A stretch of 64,000 nucleotides of DNA, taken from the NCBI RefSeq assembly GCF_900090265.1, contig NZ_LT607752.1, positions 3,968,001 to 4,032,000 of the forward strand, in the 5' to 3' direction. The notes under the pieces were generated by a model. It was not told where the DNA came from and did no database searches. It was given only the letters and a program-made list of their open reading frames with translations. Positions 31,950 to 40,868 of this stretch are shown here, in pieces. Every line of letters starts with the position of its first letter. The stretch's first letter is position 1. The position numbers and the translations under genes are program-made. The DNA is from Micromonospora rifamycinica (GTDB taxonomy: Bacteria; Actinomycetota; Actinomycetes; Mycobacteriales; Micromonosporaceae).

Positions 31950-32732
31950 TCAGGCGTCCGCGGCGATGCCGTCGGCGACGGCGCGGGCGGCGGTGAGCAG
32001 CTTGGCCCGGACCACCCGGGCGGAGGTCATCATCTCGCTGGCCGGCAACGCGCAGGCCAGCACCACCCGACGTTCCAGGTCCTTGTCCGGGGTGACCAGC
32101 ACGGCGGCGCAGGCCACCCCCTGCCGGAACTGGCCCAGCTCCAGTTGCATCCCCCGCCGGTCACCGGCGGCCAGGTCCGCCTCGAACGCCTCGGGGCTGG
32201 TGAGGGTGGCGGTGGTGAACGGCCGCATGCCGTAGTCGCGCAGGTAGCGCAGGCGCTGCTCGGAGGTGAGGGTGGCCAGCAGCGCCTTGCCCAGGGCGGT
32301 GGCGTGCGCGCCCTCGTCGAAACCGGGGACCATGTCCTCCAGGTACGGCGAGCGGACCCCTTCGGCGACGGCGGTGACCGCCACCTGGCCGCCGACGAAC
32401 CGGCCCAGGTAGTGGCTCCACCCGGTGTCGACGGCTACCCGCCGCAGCGACTCACCGACGGCGACCGGCCCACGGAACGCGGTGACCAGTTCGCGGTAGC
32501 GGTCGGCGATCTCCAGGCCGACGATGTAGGTGCCGTCCTCCCGGCGGATCACGTAACCCTCGTAGGCCAGGGTGCGGACCAGGTGGTAGGTGGTGGCGAC
32601 GGTCAACTCGCACCGCCGGGCGATCTGTTTGACGGTCAGCCCCTTCGGGGCACGACCGACCGACTCGAGCACGCGTAGTGCGCGGGAAACGCTCCGGATC
32701 AGATCCGAAGGTTCCGCCAGGGGGTCACGCAC
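31950..32732 (-). CDS. IclR family transcriptional regulator
   Basis: The 260-residue protein has an N-terminal winged helix (SVSRALRVLESVGRAPKGLTVKQIARRCELTVATTYHLVRTL, residues about 12-54) and the IclR effector domain. The latter has typical VAEGVRSPYLEDMVPG, AHATALGKALLA and the terminal VVLACALPASEM block. GTG 32732 is preferred over GTG 32738 because GGAGG (32738-32742) then lies 5 bases upstream. It diverges from an MFS transporter over a 156-base gap, which is the usual arrangement of a regulator and its target. The effector is not predictable. Confidence 0.88.
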   Translation of the reverse strand: MRDPLAEPSDLIRSVSRALRVLESVGRAPKGLTVKQIARRCELTVATTYHLVRTLAYEGYVIRREDGTYIVGLEIADRYRELVTAFRGPVAVGESLRRVAVDTGWSHYLGRFVGGQVAVTAVAEGVRSPYLEDMVPGFDEGAHATALGKALLATLTSEQRLRYLRDYGMRPFTTATLTSPEAFEADLAAGDRRGMQLELGQFRQGVACAAVLVTPDKDLERRVVLACALPASEMMTSARVVRAKLLTAARAVADGIAADA

Positions 32733-32888
32733 AACCACCTCCGCAGCCGGGGATTACACCATATGAAAAACCAGCCCGAGACGGAACGCCCGTTCGGGTG
32801 GAGGATGCCAGATCAGGCGGTATACGGCGGGTCACCCGGCGACACGCCGACGGTTGTCAGGAACTCGACTCGCGTAGGTTGGGCCACG

Positions 32889-34079
32889 ATGACCGACACC
32901 GCGCTCAGCCCTACGCCGAGCCGACCGGCCGTCCGCCCCCTGCGGGCCAGCGTCGGAGCGGTCGCCACCACCGTCGCCAGCGTCCTGCCGGTCTTCCTGG
33001 TCGGCGGGCTCGCCGTGCAGATGGGCGACGATCTCGGCTTCTCCCCCGCCGGGCTGGGCCTGGCGGTCTCCGTGTACTTCGGGGTCAGCGCGCTGGCCTC
33101 GTTGCCGTCCGGCCGGCTGGTGGAGCGGGTCGGCCCGGTCGTGGTGGCCCGGGTCGCCACCGGGCTCGCCGCCGGTTGCCTGCTCGCCATCGCCGGGCTG
33201 GCCCGGTCGTACCCGGTGCTGGTGGCACTGCTCGCGCTGAGCGCCACCGCGAACGCGCTGGGCCAACTCGCCAGCAACGCCGCGCTGGCCCGGCACGTGC
33301 CCGCCCGGCGGCAGGGCCTGTCGTTCGGGGTGAAGCAGGCGGCCGTCCCGGCCTCCACGCTGCTGGCCGGGGCGGCGGTGCCGGCGGTCGCCCTCACCGC
33401 CGGGTGGCGGTGGGCGTTCGTGGCCGCCGCCGTCGCCGCGCTGGCCGCCCTGCCGGCCGTACCGCCGGGGACGGCCGCACCGGCGCGGGAGCGTGCGGCG
33501 GAACGCGGTGGCGGGGCCACGGTGGCGCTGGTGGTGGTCGGGGTGGCGGCCACCCTCGCGGCCGGGGCCGCCAACGCGCTGGGCACCTTCGTGGTCGACT
33601 CGTCGGTGCACCGGGGACTCGCCCCCGGCCCGGCCGGGCTGGTGCTCACCCTGGGCGGCGCGGTCTGCGTGGCCGCCCGGATCGGCGTCGGCTGGCTGGC
33701 CGACCGGCAGGCCACCGGCCACGTCACGCTGATCGCCGCGATGCTGGTGGTCGGGGCCGTCGGGTTGGGCCTGCTGGCGGTCGCCGGCCCGGGGCCGCTG
33801 ACCGTCGGGGTGGTGCTCGGCTTCGGACTGGGCTGGGCCTGGCCGGGGTTGCTGAACTTCGCGGTGGTCCGGCTGCACCCGCGGGCTCCGGCCGCCGCCA
33901 CCTCGATCACCCAGACCGGGGTGTACGCGGGCGGCTGCGTCGGCCCGCTCGGCCTCGGTGCGCTGGCCGGAGCGTACGGCTATCCGGCGATGTGGCTGAC
34001 CGCCGCGGTCGCCATGGTCGTCGCGGCCGTCCTCATGCTCACCGGCAGCCGGCTGCTCACCCGGTCCGCCGTCGGCTGA
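32889..34079 (+). CDS. Major facilitator superfamily transporter
   Basis: The 396-residue protein has twelve predicted membrane helices in two halves, with the short basic loop PSGRLVERVGPVV between helices 2 and 3 matching the MFS motif A position and GWLADRQATG in the second half. The best resemblance is to small-molecule permeases of the YcxA/NarK-like open families, with no specific substrate signature. ATG 32889 is nine bases after a TAGGTT -10 element (32875-32880) with TTGTCA further upstream, so it may be leaderless or nearly so. It is divergent to the IclR regulator and likely controlled by it. Confidence 0.87.
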   Translation: MTDTALSPTPSRPAVRPLRASVGAVATTVASVLPVFLVGGLAVQMGDDLGFSPAGLGLAVSVYFGVSALASLPSGRLVERVGPVVVARVATGLAAGCLLAIAGLARSYPVLVALLALSATANALGQLASNAALARHVPARRQGLSFGVKQAAVPASTLLAGAAVPAVALTAGWRWAFVAAAVAALAALPAVPPGTAAPARERAAERGGGATVALVVVGVAATLAAGAANALGTFVVDSSVHRGLAPGPAGLVLTLGGAVCVAARIGVGWLADRQATGHVTLIAAMLVVGAVGLGLLAVAGPGPLTVGVVLGFGLGWAWPGLLNFAVVRLHPRAPAAATSITQTGVYAGGCVGPLGLGALAGAYGYPAMWLTAAVAMVVAAVLMLTGSRLLTRSAVG

Positions 34080-34130
34080 CGCGGGCCGGGCGGCCGGATC
34101 CGCTGGTGCACCCGACGGCCGGTGGGCCGG

Positions 34131-34167
34131 GGTCAGCTGGTGCGGTCGGGTCAGCTGGTGCGGTCGG
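34131..34167 (-). repeat. 18-bp-period tandem duplication at the 3' end of the polyprenyl synthase gene
   Basis: GGTCAGCTGGTGCGGTCGG occurs at 34131-34149 and 34149-34167, perfectly repeated. The right copy holds the last codons and stop of the prenyltransferase gene (minus strand); the left copy lies just beyond the stop. Confidence 0.92.
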
Positions 34168-35233
34168 CGATGTAGTCGCAGAGGGATTCCAGCGCGCGGC
34201 GGGCCGGGATCCGCGGCAGCGGGGCCAACTGCGCGCGGGCGTCCTCGGCGTAGCTCCGGACGGTCTCCCGGGCGCGCTTGAGCGCGGCGGACTCCCGGAG
34301 CAGGCCGAGCGCCTCGGCGTGCAGCGCATCGTCGACCAGCGGGCCGGTGGCCAGGATCTCCCGCAGCCGCACCGAGGCCGCGTCGGAGTCGTCGCCGGCC
34401 AGCGCGTAGAGCACCGGCAGGGTCGGCACCCCCTCGCGCAGGTCGGTGCCGGGCGTCTTGCCCGACTGGGTCGACTCGGAGGCGATGTCGAGCAGGTCGT
34501 CGGAGAGCTGGAAGGCCACCCCGATGGTCTCGCCGTAGCCGGCGAGAGCCTCGGTGTGCAGCTCGGTCGCCCCACCGAACATGCCGCCGAAACGGGCCGA
34601 GGTGGCGATCAGCGAACCCGTCTTGTCGGCGATCACCCGCAGGTAGTGGTCGACCGGGTCCTCGGTACGGGGACCGACGGTCTCGGCGATCTGCCCGTGC
34701 ACCAGCCGGGCGAAGGTGCGGGCCTGGAGGCGGACCGCCACCGGCCCCAGGTCGGCGGCGATGTCGGCGGCCCGCGCGAAGAGGTAGTCGCCGACCAGGA
34801 TGGCCACCGAGTTGGTCCAGCGGGAGTTGGCGCTCGGGGCACCCCGCCGCACGGCCGCCTCGTCCATCACGTCGTCGTGGTAGAGGGTGGCCAGGTGGGT
34901 GAGCTCCATCACCACCGCAGCCGGCACCACCTGCGGACCGGCCGGGTCGCCGAACTGCGCGCCCAGGGCCACCAGCAACGGGCGGAACCGCTTGCCGCCC
35001 GCCTCCACCAGGTGCCGGGCCGCCTCGGTGACGAGCGGATCGGCGCTGGACACGCTGGCCCGCAACTCCACCTCGACGTCGTCCAGCAGGCCCAGCACGG
35101 ACGCCTCGACCTGCGGATCGGCCAGATGCACGCCGAGCGCGCCGACCTGACTCGTGCCCGCCCGGCCCCGACGCCCGCCGGAACCGACGACGCCTGAACG
35201 CTCCCCCGCCGGAATCACCACACCATCAACCAT
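34151..35233 (-). CDS. Long-chain polyprenyl diphosphate synthase
   Basis: This is a 360-residue trans-prenyltransferase. The first aspartate-rich motif is DDVMD in LATLYHDDVMDEAAVRRG and the second is DDLLD in FQLSDDLLDIASES. GGKRFRPLLV and KTGSLIATSARFG are the substrate-binding blocks. Small residues before the first Asp motif leave room for a long chain, so a hepta- to nonaprenyl product is expected, although length cannot be fixed by eye. Next to nuo, menJ, menG and mqnC it most likely makes the menaquinone side chain. The N-terminal 30 residues are a poorly ordered Gly/Arg extension. It forms its own unit, since a strong terminator separates it from nuoN upstream. Confidence 0.9.
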   Translation of the reverse strand: MVDGVVIPAGERSGVVGSGGRRGRAGTSQVGALGVHLADPQVEASVLGLLDDVEVELRASVSSADPLVTEAARHLVEAGGKRFRPLLVALGAQFGDPAGPQVVPAAVVMELTHLATLYHDDVMDEAAVRRGAPSANSRWTNSVAILVGDYLFARAADIAADLGPVAVRLQARTFARLVHGQIAETVGPRTEDPVDHYLRVIADKTGSLIATSARFGGMFGGATELHTEALAGYGETIGVAFQLSDDLLDIASESTQSGKTPGTDLREGVPTLPVLYALAGDDSDAASVRLREILATGPLVDDALHAEALGLLRESAALKRARETVRSYAEDARAQLAPLPRIPARRALESLCDYIADRTS

Positions 35234-35272
35234 GCCACACCCGTTCGACCTGCTCCGGACGGGGGATACGGC

Positions 35273-35308
35273 CGTGGGGCCGGCGCGCTCCAGCGCACCG
35301 GCCCCACG
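35273..35308 (-). terminator. Terminator of the nuo operon
   Basis: CGTGGGGCCGG (35273-35283) pairs with CCGGCCCCACG (35298-35308). The interior GCGCT/AGCGC continues the stem to a 2-base loop with one mismatch. It begins 15 bases beyond the nuoN stop. Confidence 0.88.
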
Positions 35309-35323
35309 ATCCGGGCGGAAAGG

Positions 35324-36877
35324 TCACCTGACGAAGGCCGCGGCATCCGTCGCCAGGTCGAGCAGGGGTGCCGGCAGCACGCCGAAGATCAGCGTGGCAG
35401 CCACCCCGATCATCAGCGCGGTGGCGGTCAGCCCACCGGGCACCGCGACGGTCGGGGTCGACTCGCCCGGCTCGGAGAGCCACATCATCACCACCACCCG
35501 CAGGTACGGGAAGGCCAGCACCATGCTGGTCAGCACACCGGCCACCACCAGCCAGGCGTGCCCGCTCTCCAGCGCCGGGCCGAAGACCGCGAACTTGCTC
35601 ATGAAGCCGCTGGTCAGCGGGATACCGGCGAAGGCCAGCAGGATGAAGGTGAAGACCCCGGCGTAGAACGGCGAACGGCGGCCCAGCCCGGCCCAGCGGG
35701 ACAGGTGGGTGGCCTCGCCGTCGGCGTCCCGGACCAGGGTCACCACGGCGAACGCGGCGAGCACCGAGAAGCCGTAGGTGGCCAGGTAGAACATCGTGCC
35801 GGAGACGCCCGCACCGGTCGGGGCGAGCACCCCGACCAGGAGGTAACCGGCGTTGGCGATCGACGAGTACGCCAGCAGCCGCTTGATGTCGGTCTGGGTG
35901 ACCGCCAGCACCGCGCCGACCAGCATGGTGAGCACCGCCACCACCCCGAGCACCGGGGTGAAGTCCCAGGCGGCCTGGTCGAACGCCACGTGGAAGACCC
36001 GCAGCAGGGCACCGAACGCGGCCACCTTCGTGCAGGCCGCCATGAGGCCGGTGACCGGGGTGGGTGCGCCCTGGTAGACGTCCGGGGTCCAGACGTGGAA
36101 CGGCGCGGCGGCGGCCTTGAAGAGCAGACCGATCGCGATCAGCGCCATCCCGGCGAAGAGCAGCACCTCGCTGGAGGGGGACTCGCTCACCGCGACGTGC
36201 ACGGTGGCGAAGTCGACCCCGGCCGAGCGGCCCGGGATGCCGGCGGTGAAGCCGTAGACCAGAGCCACCCCGAACAGGAAGAACGCCGAGGCGTACGCGC
36301 CGAGCAGGAAGTACTTCATCGCCGCCTCCTGGCTCAGCAGCCGCCGGCGACGGGCCAGCGCGCAGAGCAGGTAGAGCGGCAGGGAGAAGACCTCCAGCGC
36401 GATGAACATGGTCAGCAGGTCGTTCGCCGCCACGAAGATCAGCATGCCGCCGATCGCGAAGCTGGTCAGCGGGTAGACCTCGGTGGCCCCGTTGCGCCCC
36501 TCGGCCTGCTTGCGGTCGTCGGCCGACTCGGCGGTCACCGCCGCCTGGGCGACGAACGCGCCGCCCCGCTCGACCGACCGCTCGCCGATCAGCAGCAGCG
36601 ACATCGCGGCGAGCACCAGGATGGTGCCCTGGAGGAACAGGGTGGGACCGTCCACCGCCAGCGCCCCGCCCGCCGTGACCAGCCGGGCGTCGGCGTTGAG
36701 CACCACCATCACCAGCGCGGCGAGCACCGCCAGCAGGGAGAGCGTGAGCTGCACCAGGTGCCGGCGGCGGCGCGGCACGAACGCCTCCACCAGGACGCCC
36801 AGCAGGGCCACCCCCAGCATGATCAGGATCGGGGCGATCGCCGGGTAGTCGATCGACGGCAACTTGAGTTCGGTCAC
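35324..36877 (-). CDS. nuoN: NADH-quinone oxidoreductase subunit N
   Basis: The 517-residue polytopic membrane protein of the antiporter-like (Mrp/NDH) family has about 14 helices. The conserved proton-channel glutamate and lysines lie in FIALEVFSLPLYLLCAL, FKAAAAPFHVWTPDVYQGAPTPVTG and KRLLAYSSIANAGYLLVG. A small insertion around residues 118-135 (AESADDRKQAEGRNGA) is a soluble loop not seen in short NuoN proteins. GTG 36877 overlaps the stop of a 23-codon micro-ORF (GTGA) that links nuoM to nuoN. It is the last gene of the operon. Confidence 0.96.
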   Translation of the reverse strand: MTELKLPSIDYPAIAPILIMLGVALLGVLVEAFVPRRRRHLVQLTLSLLAVLAALVMVVLNADARLVTAGGALAVDGPTLFLQGTILVLAAMSLLLIGERSVERGGAFVAQAAVTAESADDRKQAEGRNGATEVYPLTSFAIGGMLIFVAANDLLTMFIALEVFSLPLYLLCALARRRRLLSQEAAMKYFLLGAYASAFFLFGVALVYGFTAGIPGRSAGVDFATVHVAVSESPSSEVLLFAGMALIAIGLLFKAAAAPFHVWTPDVYQGAPTPVTGLMAACTKVAAFGALLRVFHVAFDQAAWDFTPVLGVVAVLTMLVGAVLAVTQTDIKRLLAYSSIANAGYLLVGVLAPTGAGVSGTMFYLATYGFSVLAAFAVVTLVRDADGEATHLSRWAGLGRRSPFYAGVFTFILLAFAGIPLTSGFMSKFAVFGPALESGHAWLVVAGVLTSMVLAFPYLRVVVMMWLSEPGESTPTVAVPGGLTATALMIGVAATLIFGVLPAPLLDLATDAAAFVR

Positions 36878-36945
36878 TGCGGATGCCGCCTTTCGTTCGC
36901 GACTGCGGGGCTCACTCGCTGCGCTCGTCCGCTCCCCGCGCTCAC
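36874..36945 (-). repeat. Junction repeat/micro-ORF between nuoM and nuoN
   Basis: Read on the minus strand, GTG (36945) overlaps the nuoM stop (GTGA) and opens a 23-codon frame VSAGSGRAQRVSPAVANERR.... Its TGA (36876-36874) overlaps the GTG start of nuoN. It contains the repeat core GAGCCCCGCAGTCGCGAACG shared with four other junctions, followed by AAAGG, which can serve as the ribosome site for nuoN. Confidence 0.75.
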
Positions 36946-38474
36946 TGCGCAGCCTCCTGGACGCTGCCGACCTCGGGGGCGGGATCGGTCTTGCCGACGT
37001 CCTGCATGGTGGCCTGGACGGCGGGGTTGATCACATCGGTGACCGGCTTGGGGTAGAAGCCGAGCAGCACGATCAGGGCGATCAGCGGGGCGACCACGAC
37101 CTTCTCGCGCAGGGTGAGATCGCGGTGCATCGCCTTGACCTCGGTCAGCTCCGGGTTGAGCGTGCCCTGGGTGGTGCGCTGCACCATCCACAGCACGTAC
37201 GCCGCCGCCAGGATGATGCCCAGGGTGGCGATCACCGCGACCGGCTTGTTCACCGTGAAGGTGCCGATCAGCACCAGGAACTCGGAGACGAACGGCGCGG
37301 TGCCGGGCAGCGCCAGCGAGGCGAGACCCGCGAAGAAGAGCACCCCGGCCAGCAGCGGGACCAGCTTGCCCGCCCCGCCGAAGTCGGAGATCAGCGACGA
37401 GCCCCGGCGGGCGATGAGCATCCCGACCACCAGGAAGAGCAGGCCGGTGGCGAGCCCGTGGTTGAGCATGTAGAGCACCGCGCCGGTGCCCGCCTGGGTG
37501 GTGAAGGCGAAGATGCCGACCCCGATGAACCCGAAGTGCGCGATCGAGGTGTACGACACCAGCCGCTTCAGGTCGGACTGGCCGACGGCGAGCAACGCGG
37601 CGTAGAGGATGCCGATCAGGCCCAGCGCCAGCGCCCACGGCGCGAACCACTTCGACGCCTCCGGGAACAGCGGCAGGCAGTACCGCAGGATGCCGAACGT
37701 GCCGACCTTGTCCAGCACGCCGACCAGCAGCGCGGCGGCACCCGCCGGGGCGGCCCGACCGGCGTCCGGCAGCCAGGTGTGGAACGGGAAGAACGGTGCC
37801 TTGATCGCGAAGGCGAGGAAGAAGCCGAGGAACAGCCAGCGCTCGGTGCCGGTGGAGATGTCCACCTGGGTGAGCGCCTGCCAGTCGAAGGTCTTGCCGC
37901 CGACCACCCACAGGCCGATCACCGCGGCCAGCATGAACAGGCCGCCGACCAGCGAGTACAGGAAGAACTTCACCGCCGCGTACTGCCGCTGGTGGCCGCC
38001 GTAGCTGCCGATCAGGAAGTACATCGGCACCAGCATGACCTCGAAGAACACGTAGAACAGGAAGACGTCGGCGGCGGCGAAGACGCCGATCATCGTGGAT
38101 TCGAGGACGAGCAGCAGGGCGAAGTAGGCCGGCACCGAGCGCTTCGACGCGTCGGCGTCGTGCCAGGACGCCAGGATCACCAGCGGCACCAGCACCGCGA
38201 TCAGCATCAGCATGACCAGCGCGATGCCGTCGACGGCGAAGGTGAAGTTGACGTCCCAGGTGGGGATCCATGGGTACGACTCGCGGAACTGGAGCCGGTC
38301 ACCGTCCGCCTGGAAGGTGACCCACATCACCACCGAGAGCGCCAGCACCAGCAGCGACCAGCCGAACGCCACCTGCTTGGCCAGGTCGGGCCGGCGACGC
38401 GGCAGGAAGGCCACGACCAGGGCGCCGACCAGCGGTGCCACGGTCAGCACCGAGAGGAACGGGAAGTTGGACAT
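36942..38474 (-). CDS. nuoM: NADH-quinone oxidoreductase subunit M
   Basis: The 510-residue antiporter-like membrane subunit of complex I has about 14 helices. Key blocks are FYVFFEVMLVPMYFLIG with its essential glutamate, FKA/FAIKAPFFPFHTWLPDAG and KRLVSYTSIAHFGFIGVGIF. The protein conducts protons in the membrane arm next to NuoL and NuoN. ATG 38474 overlaps the TAA of a 22-codon frame that starts on the nuoL stop. The gene's own stop is the first codon-size element of the junction repeat before nuoN. Confidence 0.96.
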   Translation of the reverse strand: MSNFPFLSVLTVAPLVGALVVAFLPRRRPDLAKQVAFGWSLLVLALSVVMWVTFQADGDRLQFRESYPWIPTWDVNFTFAVDGIALVMLMLIAVLVPLVILASWHDADASKRSVPAYFALLLVLESTMIGVFAAADVFLFYVFFEVMLVPMYFLIGSYGGHQRQYAAVKFFLYSLVGGLFMLAAVIGLWVVGGKTFDWQALTQVDISTGTERWLFLGFFLAFAIKAPFFPFHTWLPDAGRAAPAGAAALLVGVLDKVGTFGILRYCLPLFPEASKWFAPWALALGLIGILYAALLAVGQSDLKRLVSYTSIAHFGFIGVGIFAFTTQAGTGAVLYMLNHGLATGLLFLVVGMLIARRGSSLISDFGGAGKLVPLLAGVLFFAGLASLALPGTAPFVSEFLVLIGTFTVNKPVAVIATLGIILAAAYVLWMVQRTTQGTLNPELTEVKAMHRDLTLREKVVVAPLIALIVLLGFYPKPVTDVINPAVQATMQDVGKTDPAPEVGSVQEAAQ

Positions 38475-38542
38475 TATGCGGCCTTACCTCCGTCGTGGAT
38501 GCGGGGTCCGCCGGCGGGGGCGGTCGCCTTGAGGTCGATCAC
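38474..38542 (-). other. Coupling micro-ORF between nuoL and nuoM (unrelated to the junction repeat)
   Basis: GTG 38542 overlaps the nuoL stop (GTGA). A 22-codon frame (VIDLKATAPAGGPRIH...) runs to TAA at 38476-38474, which overlaps the nuoM ATG as TAATG. GGAGG within it lies before the nuoM start. The sequence is unrelated to the five repeat-derived linkers, but the architecture is the same. Confidence 0.55.
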
Positions 38543-40497
38543 GCCAGCCACCCCGCCTGCACCGCCAGGAACGCCGCCACCACGAGCAGCGCGCCGGTCA
38601 GGATCGAGGTCGCGTACGACCGGACGAAGCCGGTCTGCCAGCGCCGGAGCCGACCCGACCCGCCGCCGACCCCGGCGGCCAGGCCGTTGACCAGGCCGTC
38701 GACGCCCCGGTTGTCCAGGAAGACCAGCGCCCGGGTGAGGAAGATGCCCGGCTTCTCGAAGACCACCTCGTTGAAGGCGTCCGTGTAGAGGTTGCGCCGG
38801 GCGGCGGTGACCAGCACCCCGGCCGGCTGCGGCGCGACGGCGGTGCCGTTGCGGAACAGCGCCCAGGCCAACCCGGCACCGAGCACCGTCACCACCAGCG
38901 ACAGCGCGGTCAGCAGCCAGTGCGGCAGCACCGCCGCGTGCTCGGCGTGCTCGCCGCCCAGCCCGGCGGTGGCGGTCAGCCAGTCCGGCACCGAGGTGGC
39001 GAGCAGGAAACCCGCGCCGACCGAGCCGATCGCCAGCAGGATCAGCGGGATGGTCATCAGCTTCGGCGACTCGTGCGGGTGCTCGATGTCCTCGGTCCAC
39101 CGCTTCGGGCCGTGGAAGGTCAGCACGAACAGCCGGGTCATGTAGAACGCGGTCAGCCCCGCGCCGAGCAGCGCCGCCCCGCCGAACAGCCAGGCCGTCC
39201 AGCCCTCCCGCTCGAACGCGGCCACGATGATCGGCTCCTTCGAGAAGAAGCCGGAGAACGGGAACATGCCGATGATGGCGAGCCAGCCCATCATGAAGGT
39301 GATCCAGGTGATCTTCATGTACTTCGACAGCCCGCCGAAGCGGCGGATGTCCACCTGGTCGTTCATGCCGTGCATGACCGAGCCGGCGCCGAGGAACATG
39401 TTGGCCTTGAAGAAGCCGTGCGCCAGCAGGTGCACGATGGCCAGCGCGTACGCCGCGCCGCCGAGGCCGACACCGAGGAACATGTAGCCGATCTGGCTGA
39501 CCGTCGACCAGGCCAGCACCCGCTTGATGTCGTCCTTGGCCGCGCCGATGACGCAGCCCATCAGCAGGGTCAGCGCGCCGACGCTGACCACCACGAGCTG
39601 GAGGGTCTCGTTGGCCGAGAAGATCGGGTTGGACCGGGCGATCAGGTAGACGCCCGCGGTGACCATGGTGGCCGCGTGGATCAGCGCCGACACCGGGGTC
39701 GGGCCCTCCATCGCGTCCGGCAGCCACGCCTGGAGCGGGAACTGACCGGACTTGCCGGCCGCCCCGAGCAGCAGCAGCAGGCCCAGCACCAGCACCGTGC
39801 CGCTGGCCAGTCCGCCGACGGAGGAGAAGACCTCGTCGTACTGGGTGGTGCCGAGGGTGGCGAACAGGATGAAGATGCCGATCGCCAGGCCGGCGTCGCC
39901 GACCCGGTTCATCAGGAACGCCTTCTTGCCGGCGGTGGCCGCGCTCGGCCGCCCGTACCAGAAGGAGATCAGCAGGTACGACGCCAGACCGACGCCCTCC
40001 CAGCCGAAGTAGAGCATCACGTAGTTGTTGCCGAGCACCAGCAGCAGCATCGCGGCGACGAACAGGTTGAAGTACGCGAAGAACCGTCGCCGGCCCTCGT
40101 CGTGCGCCATGTACTCGACCGCGTAGAGGTGGATCAGGAAACCCACCCCGGTGATCAGCAGGACGAAGACCGCGGCCAGCGGGTCGAAGAGCAGACCGAA
40201 GTCCACCCGCAGGTCGCCGACCGTGATGAAGTCCCAGAGGCTCAGCTCGACGGACTTGTTCTCCAGTCCGCGCAGCTGGAAGAACGAGGTGAGCCCCAGC
40301 ACGAACGCGGCACCGATCGCGGCCACGCCCAGCCAGTGCCCCCAGCGGTCGGCCCGCCGGCCGAGCAGCAGCAGGATCGCCGCGCTGGCCAGCGGGATCG
40401 CCACCAGCAGCCAGACGCTGCTCAGCAGGCCGTCCGCCGCCGCGTAGGTGACGGCGCCCGCCGGCTCTGCCTGGGCGTACGTCAGAATCTCATCCAC
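38539..40497 (-). CDS. nuoL: NADH-quinone oxidoreductase subunit L
   Basis: The 652-residue largest membrane subunit of complex I has about 16 helices. Signature blocks are YFGWEGVGLASYLLISFWYGR, GKSGQFPLQAWLPDAMEGPTPVSALIHAATMVTAGVYL, KRVLAWSTVSQIGYMFLGVG and LAHGFFKANMFLGAGSVMH (in pieces). The C-terminal region carries the long amphipathic helix region that braces the membrane arm. GTG 40497 follows AAAGGGG, 12 bases after the nuoK stop. It has the expected length and no missing motif. Confidence 0.97.
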   Translation of the reverse strand: MDEILTYAQAEPAGAVTYAAADGLLSSVWLLVAIPLASAAILLLLGRRADRWGHWLGVAAIGAAFVLGLTSFFQLRGLENKSVELSLWDFITVGDLRVDFGLLFDPLAAVFVLLITGVGFLIHLYAVEYMAHDEGRRRFFAYFNLFVAAMLLLVLGNNYVMLYFGWEGVGLASYLLISFWYGRPSAATAGKKAFLMNRVGDAGLAIGIFILFATLGTTQYDEVFSSVGGLASGTVLVLGLLLLLGAAGKSGQFPLQAWLPDAMEGPTPVSALIHAATMVTAGVYLIARSNPIFSANETLQLVVVSVGALTLLMGCVIGAAKDDIKRVLAWSTVSQIGYMFLGVGLGGAAYALAIVHLLAHGFFKANMFLGAGSVMHGMNDQVDIRRFGGLSKYMKITWITFMMGWLAIIGMFPFSGFFSKEPIIVAAFEREGWTAWLFGGAALLGAGLTAFYMTRLFVLTFHGPKRWTEDIEHPHESPKLMTIPLILLAIGSVGAGFLLATSVPDWLTATAGLGGEHAEHAAVLPHWLLTALSLVVTVLGAGLAWALFRNGTAVAPQPAGVLVTAARRNLYTDAFNEVVFEKPGIFLTRALVFLDNRGVDGLVNGLAAGVGGGSGRLRRWQTGFVRSYATSILTGALLVVAAFLAVQAGWLA

Positions 40498-40509
40498 CGC
40501 AGGGCCCCT

Positions 40510-40809
40510 TTAGTACTTCAGCAGGTTGGCGTCGTCGACGCTCGCGGAGCGCCGGGTCCGGAAGATCGACATGATGATCGCGAGCCCGACCACGACCTCG
40601 GCCGCCGCCACCACCATCACGAAGAACGCCATGATCTGTCCGTTGAGGTCACCGTTGATCCGGCTGAAGGTGACCAGCGTCAGGTTGGCCGCGTTGAGCA
40701 TCAGCTCGACGCACATGAACAGCACGATCGCGTTGCGCCGCACCAGCACGCCGACCGCGCCGACGGTGAACAGCACCGCCGCCAGGATCAGGTAGTAGTC
40801 GGGGGTCAC
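40510..40809 (-). CDS. nuoK: NADH-quinone oxidoreductase subunit K
   Basis: The 99-residue, three-helix membrane subunit has glutamates in the second and third helices (VLFMCVELMLNAANLTLV and MVVAAAEVVVGLAIIMSIF), which relay protons in complex I. The GTG start at 40809 overlaps the stop of the micro-ORF that fills the nuoJ-nuoK junction (GTGA). Normal length. Confidence 0.96.
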   Translation of the reverse strand: MTPDYYLILAAVLFTVGAVGVLVRRNAIVLFMCVELMLNAANLTLVTFSRINGDLNGQIMAFFVMVVAAAEVVVGLAIIMSIFRTRRSASVDDANLLKY

Positions 40810-40868
40810 CGGACCGACCTTTCGTTTGCGACTGCGGGGCTCCGCTTCGCTGCACTCCTCGCGCTCAC
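40806..40868 (-). repeat. Junction repeat/micro-ORF between nuoJ and nuoK
   Basis: On the minus strand GTG 40868 overlaps the nuoJ stop, opening a 20-codon frame VSARSAAKRSPAVANERSVR. The TGA of this frame (40808-40806) overlaps the nuoK GTG. It contains GAGCCCCGCAGTCGC and the AACGAAAGG tail. The first 11 codons are the same as in the nuoD-nuoE copy. Confidence 0.8.
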
